From: CAYSLC01 sp964431545
GTDB taxonomy: Bacteria; Desulfobacterota; Desulfobacteria; Desulfobacterales; JAABSP01
Assembly (NCBI GenBank): GCA_964431545.1
Contig: CAYSLC010000141.1
Span: 1-14,545, forward strand
DNA length: 14,545 bases
Reading direction: 5' to 3'
Positions 7,342 to 14,210 of the stretch are shown here, piece after piece. Below the pieces are notes generated by a model. The model ran no database searches. It was given only the letters and a program-made list of their open reading frames with translations, and had not been told where the DNA came from. Within the stretch, counting starts at the first letter, position 1, and each line of letters starts with the position of its first letter. Position numbers and translations under genes: made by a program.

Positions 7342-8267
7342 GGCGTTTCGTCCCCGTGGCGGAGGAGCCGCCGCATCCCCAGGGTGACCGCCAGGACCAT
7401 GAGGAAAAAGATCACGGTCATGGCCGCCCCCTGGGCCACCTGGGCCCGGTCGAAACCGGCCTTCACCGCCTCGTATACCACCGTGGTCGTGGCGTCGTTG
7501 GGCCCGCCCCGGGTCATGATCCGGATCTGATCGAAGACCCGGAAGGAGAGGATGGCGGTCACCAGAATCACGAAGATCAACGGATTCCGGAGCCCGGGCA
7601 GGGTGATGTGACGGAACTGATGCCAGCGGCCGGCCCCGTCCAGGGAGGCCGCCTCGTAGAGGTGGGCCGGGATCGACTGGAGCCCCGCCAGGAGAATCAC
7701 CATCTGGAACCCCATCCCCTGCCAGACGGAGAGCACCATCACCGCCGGCAGCGCCAGCCACGGGTGGTGGAGGAAATCCTTGGGCTCCCAGACACCGAAG
7801 GTGATCAGATCGAGCAGGCTGTTCATCATCCCCTGGGGGCCGGGGGCGTAGATGAGCACCCAGACCACGGCGATGAGGGACATGGGGAAGATCACCGGCA
7901 TGAAGAAGAGGGTGCGGAAGAGGACCATTCCCCGGATCCGGCGGTTGAGAAGCACCGCCAGGAACAACGCCAGCCCGGTCTGGACCGGAACCACCCCCAG
8001 GGCGAAGAGCAGGTTGTTGACCAGGGCGCGGCGGAAGGCCGGGTCGGTGAAGATCTCCCGGTACCGGGCGAACCCCGCGAACTCCACCGGAAGGGGGGAA
8101 CCCAACCGCAGGTTGGTGAAGGAGAGGACCACCGCCAGGACGAACGGTGCCACGATAAAGGCGAGCACCCCGGCCGCCGCCGGAGTGATCATGAGCAGGG
8201 CGGCGCCCTCGTCGTGACGGAGCCGGGGGGCATCCGCGTTCTTCCGGCCTTTCTCCCCGGAGGTCAC
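7338..8267 (-). CDS. Carbohydrate ABC transporter permease, MalF/UgpA-like
   Basis: This is a 309-residue inner-membrane subunit with a cytoplasmic N-terminus and about six helices; the first is about 23-49. The EAA loop is LYEAASLDGAG (E205 to G211), followed by FRHITLPGLRNP. The MTRGGP motif at 251-256 is characteristic of the UgpA/MalF class of CUT1 importers. The protein lacks the large periplasmic insertion of E. coli MalF, as is usual for UgpA-like members. The start is GTG at 8267, overlapping the stop of the solute-binding protein as GTGA, with a G-rich stretch upstream as weak ribosome binding site. It pairs with the downstream permease. The MalF/UgpA class transports oligosaccharides, polyols or glycerol-3-phosphate-like substrates; the exact substrate is not deducible. 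Confidence 0.93.
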   Translation of the reverse strand: MTSGEKGRKNADAPRLRHDEGAALLMITPAAAGVLAFIVAPFVLAVVLSFTNLRLGSPLPVEFAGFARYREIFTDPAFRRALVNNLLFALGVVPVQTGLALFLAVLLNRRIRGMVLFRTLFFMPVIFPMSLIAVVWVLIYAPGPQGMMNSLLDLITFGVWEPKDFLHHPWLALPAVMVLSVWQGMGFQMVILLAGLQSIPAHLYEAASLDGAGRWHQFRHITLPGLRNPLIFVILVTAILSFRVFDQIRIMTRGGPNDATTTVVYEAVKAGFDRAQVAQGAAMTVIFFLMVLAVTLGMRRLLRHGDETP

Positions 8268-9592
8268 CCGTCCCCCCGCTCTTTCAGCGTCTCCGGATCG
8301 GGGTACCCCCGGTTCATCCGGATGTCCTGATCGATGGTCCGGGCCGCCCCGTCCAGGGCCTCCCGGACGTCCGCCCCGTTGCGGATGTCATGGAAGGCCC
8401 CGGCAAAGGCGGAGCTGATCACCGGATAGGCGGGGGTCCGGGGCCGGGGCACCGCATACCCCTCCAGAAGCTGTCGGGCGAAGAGCCGCAGCGGCCCCCC
8501 GGGGCCGTACAGCTCGGACCGCGCCACCGCGCCGCGGGTAGCGGGGACGGCGCCGTTGGCCTTTGTCATCGCCAGCACCTGCTCGGGTTCGAGGAGAAAG
8601 GCCAGAAACCGCATGGCCAGCTTGGGACGGCGGCTCGATTTCGGGATCCCCCAGTTCCAGGAGCCCTGCCCCGTCCGGGTCCCCCGGCCGAAGTCGGGCA
8701 GCGGCAGCACCGCCAGGTCCGCCCCCCAGGCGTCCCGGTACCGGGCGTACTCCCAGTGGCCCACCCAGGAGAGGGCGACCCGCCCTTCGGTGAATGCGGC
8801 GTCGTCCAGATTGGGGTCGACGTACCCGTCCTGGAACCAGCCCTGGATCCGCTCCAGGGCCGAGACCGAGGCCGGGCCGTTGAGGACCCCGTCCGCGGCC
8901 CCATGGGTCTTCCGATCGATAAGCCCGCCGCCCGCGGACCAGAGGGGCGGCGAGAAGGCGTAGGTGAACCACTCGTTCCCCGGATAGTTGAGCTTGAGGT
9001 CGAGCACCCGCCCGTCCGGGTCGTTCTCGGAAAGCTTTGCCAGGGCGGCTTCGAACGCCGCCGCGGACCAGGCCCCGGACGGATCCTCCGGAACGCGGAT
9101 CCCGGCCTTGGTAAGCAGACTTCGGCGGCCGTAGAGCCCGAGGCCGGAATCGAACGTCCCCACCGAATAGAGGGCGCCCCGGTAGGTTCCCTGGGCGAGG
9201 ATGGAGGGGAGGAGATCCTCCCGCACCGCGTCGGGGAGACGGTCGTCCAGGGGCAGCAGGATCCCCTGCCAGACGTAGTTGTAGACATAGGGACCGTCGA
9301 ACTCCAGCAGATCCGGGAGGCTCCCGGCCACGGCCGATGCCTGGACCTGGCCGCTGTAGGCGCCCTCCGGGATCACGGTGAGGCGGACCCGGAAATCGGA
9401 TTGTCCCTCATTGAAGCGCCGGATCTGGTCCTTGAGCGTCTCTCGCTCGGCGGGCTGGGCCGAGTGGAACCAGACCTCCACCACCGGCCGGCCGTCCTCG
9501 CCGCCCCGGCCGCAGGCGGCCGGCTGGAACAGAAGAACGAGGCCCAGCAGGAGACATCCCCCCACGGCGGCCGCGGCGCTCAGACGTCGCAC
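8264..9592 (-). CDS. Extracellular solute-binding lipoprotein of the CUT1 ABC importer (family 1)
   Basis: This 442-residue periplasmic binding protein delivers the substrate to the adjacent permeases. The start is GTG at 9592: it gives MRR followed by a hydrophobic signal (about 4-22) and a probable lipobox ending PAAC at 24-27, so C27 is the likely lipidated residue. The -3 proline is unusual for a lipobox, so a type I signal cannot be excluded. Mature-domain features fit family 1 binding proteins: LPDLLEFDGPYVYNYVWQGI near 92-111, FTEGRVALSWVGHWE at 267-281, and SWNWGIPKSSRRPKLAMRFL at 311-330, the usual pattern of a 'G+ aM' loop, then 'GgsglaI', then a helix. The longer open frame to 10033 is a shadow of the channel gene. 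The gene overlaps the preceding channel gene by 13 bp (9580-9592), with GGAG-like sites inside that gene's 3' end. Closest in outline to MalE/UgpB relatives; substrate unknown. Confidence 0.92.
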   Translation of the reverse strand: MRRLSAAAAVGGCLLLGLVLLFQPAACGRGGEDGRPVVEVWFHSAQPAERETLKDQIRRFNEGQSDFRVRLTVIPEGAYSGQVQASAVAGSLPDLLEFDGPYVYNYVWQGILLPLDDRLPDAVREDLLPSILAQGTYRGALYSVGTFDSGLGLYGRRSLLTKAGIRVPEDPSGAWSAAAFEAALAKLSENDPDGRVLDLKLNYPGNEWFTYAFSPPLWSAGGGLIDRKTHGAADGVLNGPASVSALERIQGWFQDGYVDPNLDDAAFTEGRVALSWVGHWEYARYRDAWGADLAVLPLPDFGRGTRTGQGSWNWGIPKSSRRPKLAMRFLAFLLEPEQVLAMTKANGAVPATRGAVARSELYGPGGPLRLFARQLLEGYAVPRPRTPAYPVISSAFAGAFHDIRNGADVREALDGAARTIDQDIRMNRGYPDPETLKERGDG

Positions 9593-10404
9593 GACTCCCG
9601 CTCCGGGCTCACCTGTCCGTGGTTGATGGCGGCGACAAAGGCGACCCCGCCGATGATGTTCCCCAACAGGGCGGGGAGGAAGAAGTGCAAAAAGAAGGCT
9701 TCCAGGGTGGCGTTGCCGCACATGAGGGCGAAGACGGCCGTCACCGTTCCGGCGATGATGTGGGCGAATCCGCCCAGCCCCACCACATAGGTGATGATGA
9801 TGATCACCCCCACCCGGGCGCTTTCGGCAAAAGGGAGCAGCCAGACCATCAAGGCGATGAGCCAGCCCGCGAAGACCGCCCCGATCAGGGTGTTGGTGAA
9901 CCCCATCTGGTAGGCCTTTTTGCTGGTATCGACCAGGGCCTGGCGGACATCCTCGTCGAAGGGCTGCAGATAATGGAGAAGGGCCGCGAAAATCACGGCG
10001 CCGACGATGTTGGAGAGCAGGACGATCCCCCACAGCCGGGCCACCTGCCGGAAATTGCCCCAGGTCTTGCAGTGGAGGAAGTGGAGCACCGGCGTCAGGG
10101 TGTTTTCGGTGAAGAGCTGCTGCCGTCCCAGGATCACGATCAGAAACCCGATGCTGTATCCGAACTTGGTGATCAGCTCCTCCCAGGAGACGGGGGGGAG
10201 GTAGGAGTGGAGGAGGGCCTCCATGAAGAAGCTGAACCCCATGGAGAGGCCGGCGGCGAGGCCCGACCAGGCCAGGGAGGAGCTGGCCCTGGACAGTTCG
10301 TCCTCTCCCTCCCGCCGGATCGCCTCGTAGATGATCTTCGCCTTGGGGGCCGATCGGCGTACGGCGTCCTTCTCTTCATGTCGTTGGATCTCTTGTCCGT
10401 CCAT
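9580..10404 (-). CDS. Formate/nitrite transporter (FNT) family channel, YfdC-like
   Basis: This is a 274-residue integral membrane protein with six hydrophobic segments, in a family of pentameric channels for small monovalent anions such as formate, nitrite, lactate or hydrosulfide. The charged cytoplasmic N-terminus is followed by DELSRASSSLAWSGLAAGLS and GRQQLFTENTLTPV (93-106), both closer to the poorly characterised YfdC branch than to FocA or NirC. H215 in FAHIIAG aligns by context with the central pore histidine of FNT channels. The ATG at 10404 is chosen because it starts just before the family's N-terminal helix; AGAGGA lies about 12 bases upstream, a long spacing. An in-frame ATG further upstream at 10533 would add a Pro/Arg-rich stretch not typical of the family. 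The gene is the first of the ABC importer transcription unit and overlaps the solute-binding protein gene by 13 bp. Transported ion unknown. Confidence 0.88.
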   Translation of the reverse strand: MDGQEIQRHEEKDAVRRSAPKAKIIYEAIRREGEDELSRASSSLAWSGLAAGLSMGFSFFMEALLHSYLPPVSWEELITKFGYSIGFLIVILGRQQLFTENTLTPVLHFLHCKTWGNFRQVARLWGIVLLSNIVGAVIFAALLHYLQPFDEDVRQALVDTSKKAYQMGFTNTLIGAVFAGWLIALMVWLLPFAESARVGVIIIITYVVGLGGFAHIIAGTVTAVFALMCGNATLEAFFLHFFLPALLGNIIGGVAFVAAINHGQVSPERESCDV

Positions 10405-10569
10405 TTCGATGGGTCGTCCTCTTGAGGGGGGGAATCGGAAGGGGCCTCCTGGATGCCGCCCTTCCATTGCCGAACCGTACCGGCGATCATCGGAAAGCAT
10501 ACCACCTCGGCCTCGAACCGGAAATGGGTTCAACCCTGTATTCGGCGGGGACGGAGAGGGTATTCGCCC
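10405..10569. other. Intergenic gap upstream of the channel/ABC operon
   Basis: This is the largest gap inside the minus-strand gene run (165 bp). It holds a possible weak promoter on the minus strand (TTTCCG at 10524-10519, 17-base spacer, TATGCT at 10501-10496) and a perfect small palindrome, GGGTTCAACCC, at 10526-10536. There is no hairpin followed by a T tract. It probably separates the c-di-GMP signalling operon from the transport operon, but read-through is possible. Confidence 0.3.
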
Positions 10570-11427
10570 TTACCGGTCCCCCGGCGCGCCGGGCGCCGGC
10601 GCCGGACGGATTTCGAAGACCGCGGGCCAGTTCTTGCCGGTGACGAAGAGCCGGTCCCCGGCCTGGTCATAGGCGATGCCGTTCAAGACCTCCCCCTTGC
10701 CGCGGAGACCGGAGGGCCGGAGACCGGCCAGGTCGATCCACCCCGTGACGCACCCGGAATCCGGATCGATGCGGGCGATCCGGTCGGTGAGCCAGACATT
10801 GGCGAAGACCTCCCCTTTGATGTACTCCAGCTCATTGAGCCGTTCCACCGGCTCGCCCCGGTCCCGGACCGTGACGCGGCCCGTCTCCCGAAAGGTCGAA
10901 AGGTCCCAAAACCGGAGTTCGGCGGTGCCGTCGCTCATGATGAACCGGGCCCCGTCGTGGGTGATCCCCCATCCCTCCCCGGGGTACCGGAAGGTCCGGA
11001 TCGGCCGAAACGTGTCGAGGTCGAAGACGATCCCCGCGCCGGCGCGCCAGGTCAACTGGATGATCCGGCCGTCGTGGAGGGCGATCCCCTCGCCGAAGAC
11101 CGTGGGGGGAAGCTTGGCCATGCGGAGCACCTTCCCCGTCCCGGGATCGACGGTCCGCAGGGTCGAGGCCCCGTACCGGCCGGTCCCTTCGTAGAAGAGC
11201 CCCCCGTGGTGGAGGAACCCCTGGGTGAAGGCGTCCGGATCGTGGGGATGGGCCCGGACCACGGTGTACCCATACCGGCGGGGGCGACACCCCTCCGGCC
11301 CCGATCGGTCCCCGGCCTCTTCGGGACCGGCGGCCCCCGGGGCGGCCTCTTTGACCAAGAGGTCCGGAACGACGGCCAGGGAAGTCAGGAGCAGCGCCGC
11401 AACGAGCCACGGGCCGCCCCCCTTCAT
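10570..11427 (-). CDS. Glutaminyl-peptide cyclotransferase (glutaminyl cyclase, plant/bacterial beta-propeller type)
   Basis: This is a 285-residue enzyme that converts N-terminal glutamine of peptides to pyroglutamate with release of ammonia. Residues 1-20 form a hydrophobic export signal after MKGGG, so it acts in the periplasm or outside. The family's serial motifs are all present: DAFTQGF (65-71), YEGTGRYGAS (79-88), FGEGIA (111-116), LTWRAG (125-130), GWGITHDG (152-159), MSDGT (164-168), LNELEYIKGEVFANVW (197-212), GEVLNGIAYD (245-254) and FVTGKNWP (261-268). These repeats match the five-bladed propeller fold of papaya-type enzymes rather than the zinc-dependent animal type. The ATG overlaps the stop of the HD-GYP regulator (ATGA, 11427-11424), so the enzyme is translated in step with a c-di-GMP signalling pair. 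The C-terminus ends in a short Pro/Ala-rich tail. Substrates are unknown. Confidence 0.93.
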   Translation of the reverse strand: MKGGGPWLVAALLLTSLAVVPDLLVKEAAPGAAGPEEAGDRSGPEGCRPRRYGYTVVRAHPHDPDAFTQGFLHHGGLFYEGTGRYGASTLRTVDPGTGKVLRMAKLPPTVFGEGIALHDGRIIQLTWRAGAGIVFDLDTFRPIRTFRYPGEGWGITHDGARFIMSDGTAELRFWDLSTFRETGRVTVRDRGEPVERLNELEYIKGEVFANVWLTDRIARIDPDSGCVTGWIDLAGLRPSGLRGKGEVLNGIAYDQAGDRLFVTGKNWPAVFEIRPAPAPGAPGDR

Positions 11428-12998
11428 GCGGGAAGATCCGGAAAACGGCGGTTGATGGCCAGGAAGTCGTCGAGGTTCTCCAGGAGAAGGTCCACCAGCC
11501 GGGGATCGAAATGGCGCCCCCGTTCCCGGCGGATCAGTTCGAGAATATCGTCGAGGACCCACGCCTCCTTATAGATCCGCCGGTGGCTGAGGGCGTCGAA
11601 GACGTCGGCCAGCCCCGTGATCCGGCCGAAGATATGGATCTCCTCCTCCCGCAGCCCCTGGGGGTACCCGGTGCCGTCCCACCGCTCGTGGTGCTGCTGG
11701 GCCACGGTGGCGGCCGCCTCCATCAGCTCCCGCCGGGATTTGCGCAGGATCCGGAAACCGATGGTGGTGTGGGGGATGATCTTCCGGAACTCCTCGGGGG
11801 TGAGGGCCCCGGGTTTCATCAGGATGGCGTCCGGGATCCCCACCTTCCCCACGTCGTGCATGGGGGAGGCCATCCGGAGCATCTCCGCCGTCTCCTCGTC
11901 GAGCCCGAGTTTGCGGGCCATCAGGTAGGAGGATTCCGCCACCCGCCGGACGTGGTTGATCATCTCCCGGGACCGGCTCTCCACCACCTCCCCGAGGGTC
12001 ATGATGATCTCCTTCTGGGTCTCTATGATCTCCCGGTTGAGGTAGATGTTCTCGAAGGCGATGGAGACGTTGGTGGAGAAGATCCGGATGAGATCCCGGT
12101 CGAGGCTCGACAGGCTCCGGTACCCCTTGAGGTAGAGGAGATTGGTGGGCCCGCTTTCGGTGGGGAAATATCCCACGAAGGTGCTCCCCCGGAAGATCGA
12201 CTGTTTTTCGGAAAGGGCCCGGTCCAGCAGCCGGGCCACGTCGGGGGGGACCACCTCCTGGGCGCATCGGTCCACGTGATTCTCGTACTCGCCGGTGCCG
12301 GCGAGGATGGTCAGGTTGTTCTCCACGACGGAGGCGGTGAACCCGGAGGCCTGGAGGTAGAGGGAGCTTTCGTCCAGCTTCAGCAGGGCGAGGAGCTGGG
12401 TCAGGACCCCTCGGGCGAAGGTCTTCAGGGACTGGACCTCGAAGAGGCTGGCCGAGGCCCGGATGATCTGCTCCAGCCCCCGCCGGTTCCGGTCGATGAT
12501 CCGGATGTCCCGATAGGAGCGCAGGGCCGTGACGATGGCGGAGTAGAGCTTCTGGGCGGTCAGTTCGCTCTTCTCCTTGTAGTCATTGATATCGAACTCG
12601 TCGATGACCTTCCGCTCCGGGGCCTCCCCGGGGCGGCCCGTCCGGAGGATGATGCGGATGAGCCGATTGTTCAGGGTGTTTCGGATGTACCGGACGAGGT
12701 TCAAGCCGGCGTTCTTCTCCTCCATGACCACATCGAGCACCGCCACGGCCGCGTCGGGGTGCTCCCGGAAGAGCCGGTGGGCCTCCCCGGCGGAGAAGGC
12801 GCTGTAGAAGGTGACGCCCCGGCCCTCGAACCGCATCAGATCCAGGGCCATGCGGGTGATGGTGTGGACGTCCTTCTCGTCGTCCACCACGATGATCTTC
12901 CAGGGGTTGGGGTCCGGGCTTTCGGAGGGCGTCTCCGGCTCCGCGGCGAAGCAGATCTCGTCGTCGCCCCCCGCCGGTGGGGTCTCTTTTTCGCTCAT
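11424..12998 (-). CDS. Response regulator with HD-GYP output (REC-DUF3369-HD-GYP), probable c-di-GMP phosphodiesterase
   Basis: This is a 524-residue cytoplasmic regulator. An acidic, Pro-rich N-terminal tail (1-33) precedes a receiver domain with D39-D40, phospho-acceptor D89 in VLDVVM, T120 and K143. The middle (about 165-325) matches the DUF3369 region found between receiver and HD-GYP domains, GAF-like in character. The HD-GYP domain (about 330-520) keeps its catalytic set: HD at 381-382 in MHDVGKVGIPD, HHE at 436-438, and GTGYP at 442-446 within the GYP loop, then FGRITGLADVFDALSH. The active site looks intact, so hydrolysis of c-di-GMP to pGpG or GMP under phosphorylation control is likely. 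The start ATG at 12998 overlaps the kinase stop (ATGA, 12998-12995), and the stop overlaps the glutaminyl cyclase start. Together these mark a cognate two-component pair with an enzymatic output. Confidence 0.94.
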   Translation of the reverse strand: MSEKETPPAGGDDEICFAAEPETPSESPDPNPWKIIVVDDEKDVHTITRMALDLMRFEGRGVTFYSAFSAGEAHRLFREHPDAAVAVLDVVMEEKNAGLNLVRYIRNTLNNRLIRIILRTGRPGEAPERKVIDEFDINDYKEKSELTAQKLYSAIVTALRSYRDIRIIDRNRRGLEQIIRASASLFEVQSLKTFARGVLTQLLALLKLDESSLYLQASGFTASVVENNLTILAGTGEYENHVDRCAQEVVPPDVARLLDRALSEKQSIFRGSTFVGYFPTESGPTNLLYLKGYRSLSSLDRDLIRIFSTNVSIAFENIYLNREIIETQKEIIMTLGEVVESRSREMINHVRRVAESSYLMARKLGLDEETAEMLRMASPMHDVGKVGIPDAILMKPGALTPEEFRKIIPHTTIGFRILRKSRRELMEAAATVAQQHHERWDGTGYPQGLREEEIHIFGRITGLADVFDALSHRRIYKEAWVLDDILELIRRERGRHFDPRLVDLLLENLDDFLAINRRFPDLPA

Positions 12999-13912
12999 GA
13001 TCCTATGGTTTCAGGCATATCCCGCGGCGTCTCCAGGGGGACACGGATGGTGAAGGTGACGCCGCCGCCGGGGGCGCTTTCGCAGTGGATCCGCCCGCCC
13101 AGCCGCTGGGTCACCAGGTTGTAGACGATGTGGAGCCCGAGCCCGTCGCCGCCCTTGCCCCGTCGGGTGGTGAAAAACGGCTCGAACACCCGTTCGATCT
13201 TGTCCGGATCGATCCCCCTGCCGTCGTCCCGGTATCGGAACCGGAGCATCTTCCCCTCGGGCCAGGCCTCGATCCGGATCCGGCCCTCGGGGATCGCGTC
13301 GAACCCGTGAATCAGCGAGTTCATGATCAGGTTGGAGACGATCTGTCCGAAGGCGCCGGGGTAGCTGTCGAGGGTGAGGTCGCCGGGACACCGGACCTCC
13401 ACCCCGTGCCGGGTCTTCTTGAGCTTCGGCCGGAGGCTGTCGACGGTGTCGAGGAGATATTCCCGAAGGTTGAAGGCTCTGCGGTCCCCGCTCACCTGGT
13501 CCACCGCCACCTGCTTGAAGTTCCCGATGAACTCGGCGGCGCGCCTGAGATTGGAGAGGATGAGACGGGAGGATTCCGCCGCGGTCTCCAGGTAGGCCGT
13601 CAGATCCGACCGTTTGAGCTGTCCGTCGTCCAGAAGGGTCCGGCACTCCCGGGACCGCTCCTCCAAAAGAGAGGCGGCGGTCACCGCCACGCCCACGGGC
13701 GTGTTGACCTCGTGGGCCACGCCGCCCACCAGCCGCCCCAGGACGGCCATCTTTTCCGACTCGATCAGCCGTTGCTGGGTCTTCTTCAGAAGCTCCAGGG
13801 AGGTCCTCAGTTCATCCACGGCCCGGTGGTATCCGGCCTCGGCCCTCTCCAGGTCCCCGACCCGCCGGCGCAGGCGCGACAGCTCGCCGGCGTCCTCCTT
13901 CCGGTCGCTCAA
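12995..13912 (-). CDS. Soluble histidine kinase, cognate partner of the HD-GYP regulator
   Basis: This is a 305-residue kinase without membrane segments or recognisable sensor domain. Residues about 8-55 form a charged coiled coil. H67 in GGVAHEVNTPVGV is the phospho-acceptor. The HATPase has N198 in the NLIMNSLIHG N-box, DDGRGI from 229, the F-box FEPFFTTRRGKGG and GDGLGL at 255-260. The best in-frame start is TTG at 13912, which overlaps the stop of a short leader ORF as TTGA (13912-13909) and has no ribosome binding site of its own. The good site lies further upstream and is spaced for the leader. The 3' end overlaps the HD-GYP regulator gene by ATGA. Signal input may come through the coiled coil or a partner protein. 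Kinase identity is firm; the N-terminus is uncertain by a dozen or so residues. Confidence 0.9.
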   Translation of the reverse strand: MSDRKEDAGELSRLRRRVGDLERAEAGYHRAVDELRTSLELLKKTQQRLIESEKMAVLGRLVGGVAHEVNTPVGVAVTAASLLEERSRECRTLLDDGQLKRSDLTAYLETAAESSRLILSNLRRAAEFIGNFKQVAVDQVSGDRRAFNLREYLLDTVDSLRPKLKKTRHGVEVRCPGDLTLDSYPGAFGQIVSNLIMNSLIHGFDAIPEGRIRIEAWPEGKMLRFRYRDDGRGIDPDKIERVFEPFFTTRRGKGGDGLGLHIVYNLVTQRLGGRIHCESAPGGGVTFTIRVPLETPRDMPETIGS

Positions 13913-13944
13913 CGCCCGGGGCTTTTTTCGGGTGTGGGTCTCAC
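13909..13944 (-). CDS. Putative 11-residue leader peptide ORF ahead of the soluble kinase
   Basis: GTG at 13944 follows AAAGGAGA (13958-13951) at ideal spacing and opens a frame coding MRPTPEKSPGR, ending in TGA at 13911-13909. That stop overlaps the kinase TTG as TTGA. It lies between a strong promoter and the kinase, so ribosomes loading here would reach the kinase start by termination-reinitiation. Alternatively the two frames are one gene: one extra base in the run of six A (13928-13923) would fuse GTG 13944 to the kinase. I cannot decide between these from one sequence. Confidence 0.35.
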   Translation of the reverse strand: MRPTPEKSPGR

Positions 13945-13950
13945 GGATCG

Positions 13951-13958
13951 TCTCCTTT
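13951..13958 (-). promoter_or_regulatory. Strong Shine-Dalgarno AAAGGAGA of the kinase/HD-GYP operon
   Basis: This is the only good ribosome binding site between the promoter and the kinase coding region. Seven bases separate GGAG from the GTG at 13944. It is 39 bases from the kinase TTG, too far to serve that codon directly. Confidence 0.65.
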
Positions 13959-14007
13959 CACGACGGATGCGCCTCCGGTCCGGGCCGACGCCTTGGGCCG
14001 AGGCGTA

Positions 14008-14036
14008 ACTATAGAAAAAGGGAGGCCGTCCGTCAA
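14008..14036 (-). promoter_or_regulatory. Sigma70-type promoter of the kinase-HD-GYP-glutaminyl cyclase operon
   Basis: On the minus strand, TTGACG (14036-14031) and TATAGT (14013-14008) are separated by exactly 17 bases. Each box matches the consensus at five of six positions. A run of A (AAAAAAGG, around 14055-14048) lies just upstream and could act as an UP-like element. The position between the prpE terminator and the kinase ribosome binding site fits; transcription should begin near 14000, leaving a short leader. Confidence 0.75.
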
Positions 14037-14143
14037 TTCCGGATGCTCCTTTTTTCGGGGGAATGGCCCCATGAACTTCGGAGGCAACGGGGCGGGGTCG
14101 CGGCGTGGGGATCTCGGCGGGAGCGGAACGCGGTGGAAACAAA

Positions 14144-14172
14144 GGGACCGGCCGCGGGCGGCGGCCGGTCCC
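14144..14172 (-). terminator. Intrinsic terminator downstream of prpE
   Basis: A perfect 12-bp inverted repeat (GGGACCGGCCGC at 14144-14155 with its complement at 14161-14172) encloses a 5-base loop. Read on the minus strand, it is followed directly by TTTGTTT. It starts 38 bases after the prpE stop and ends over 100 bases before the next promoter, so it separates prpE from the signalling operon. Confidence 0.8.
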
Positions 14173-14210
14173 GTCCGGCTGACACGGAAGAGGGTCGGGC
14201 ACTTACACGC

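Noticed and set aside
8390..9790. Plus-strand open frame opposite the solute-binding protein (466 codons)
   Set aside because: It is antisense to a well-supported binding protein, crosses into the channel gene, and shows no family motif.
9593..10033. N-terminal extension of the solute-binding protein
   Set aside because: The extension overlaps the channel gene in another frame; the signal peptide and probable lipobox directly follow GTG 9592.
10496..10524. Promoter TTTCCG-17-TATGCT for the channel/ABC operon
   Set aside because: The -35 box matches the consensus at only three of six positions; kept only as a remark on the gap.
10453..11574. Plus-strand open frame opposite glutaminyl cyclase (373 codons)
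   Set aside because: Low-complexity Pro/Gly/Arg translation; the minus strand carries the complete cyclase motif series.
11511..13124. Long plus-strand open frame opposite the HD-GYP regulator (537 codons)
   Set aside because: It lies antisense to a gene with all catalytic motifs and reads as Asp/Gly/Val/Pro-rich noise without domains.
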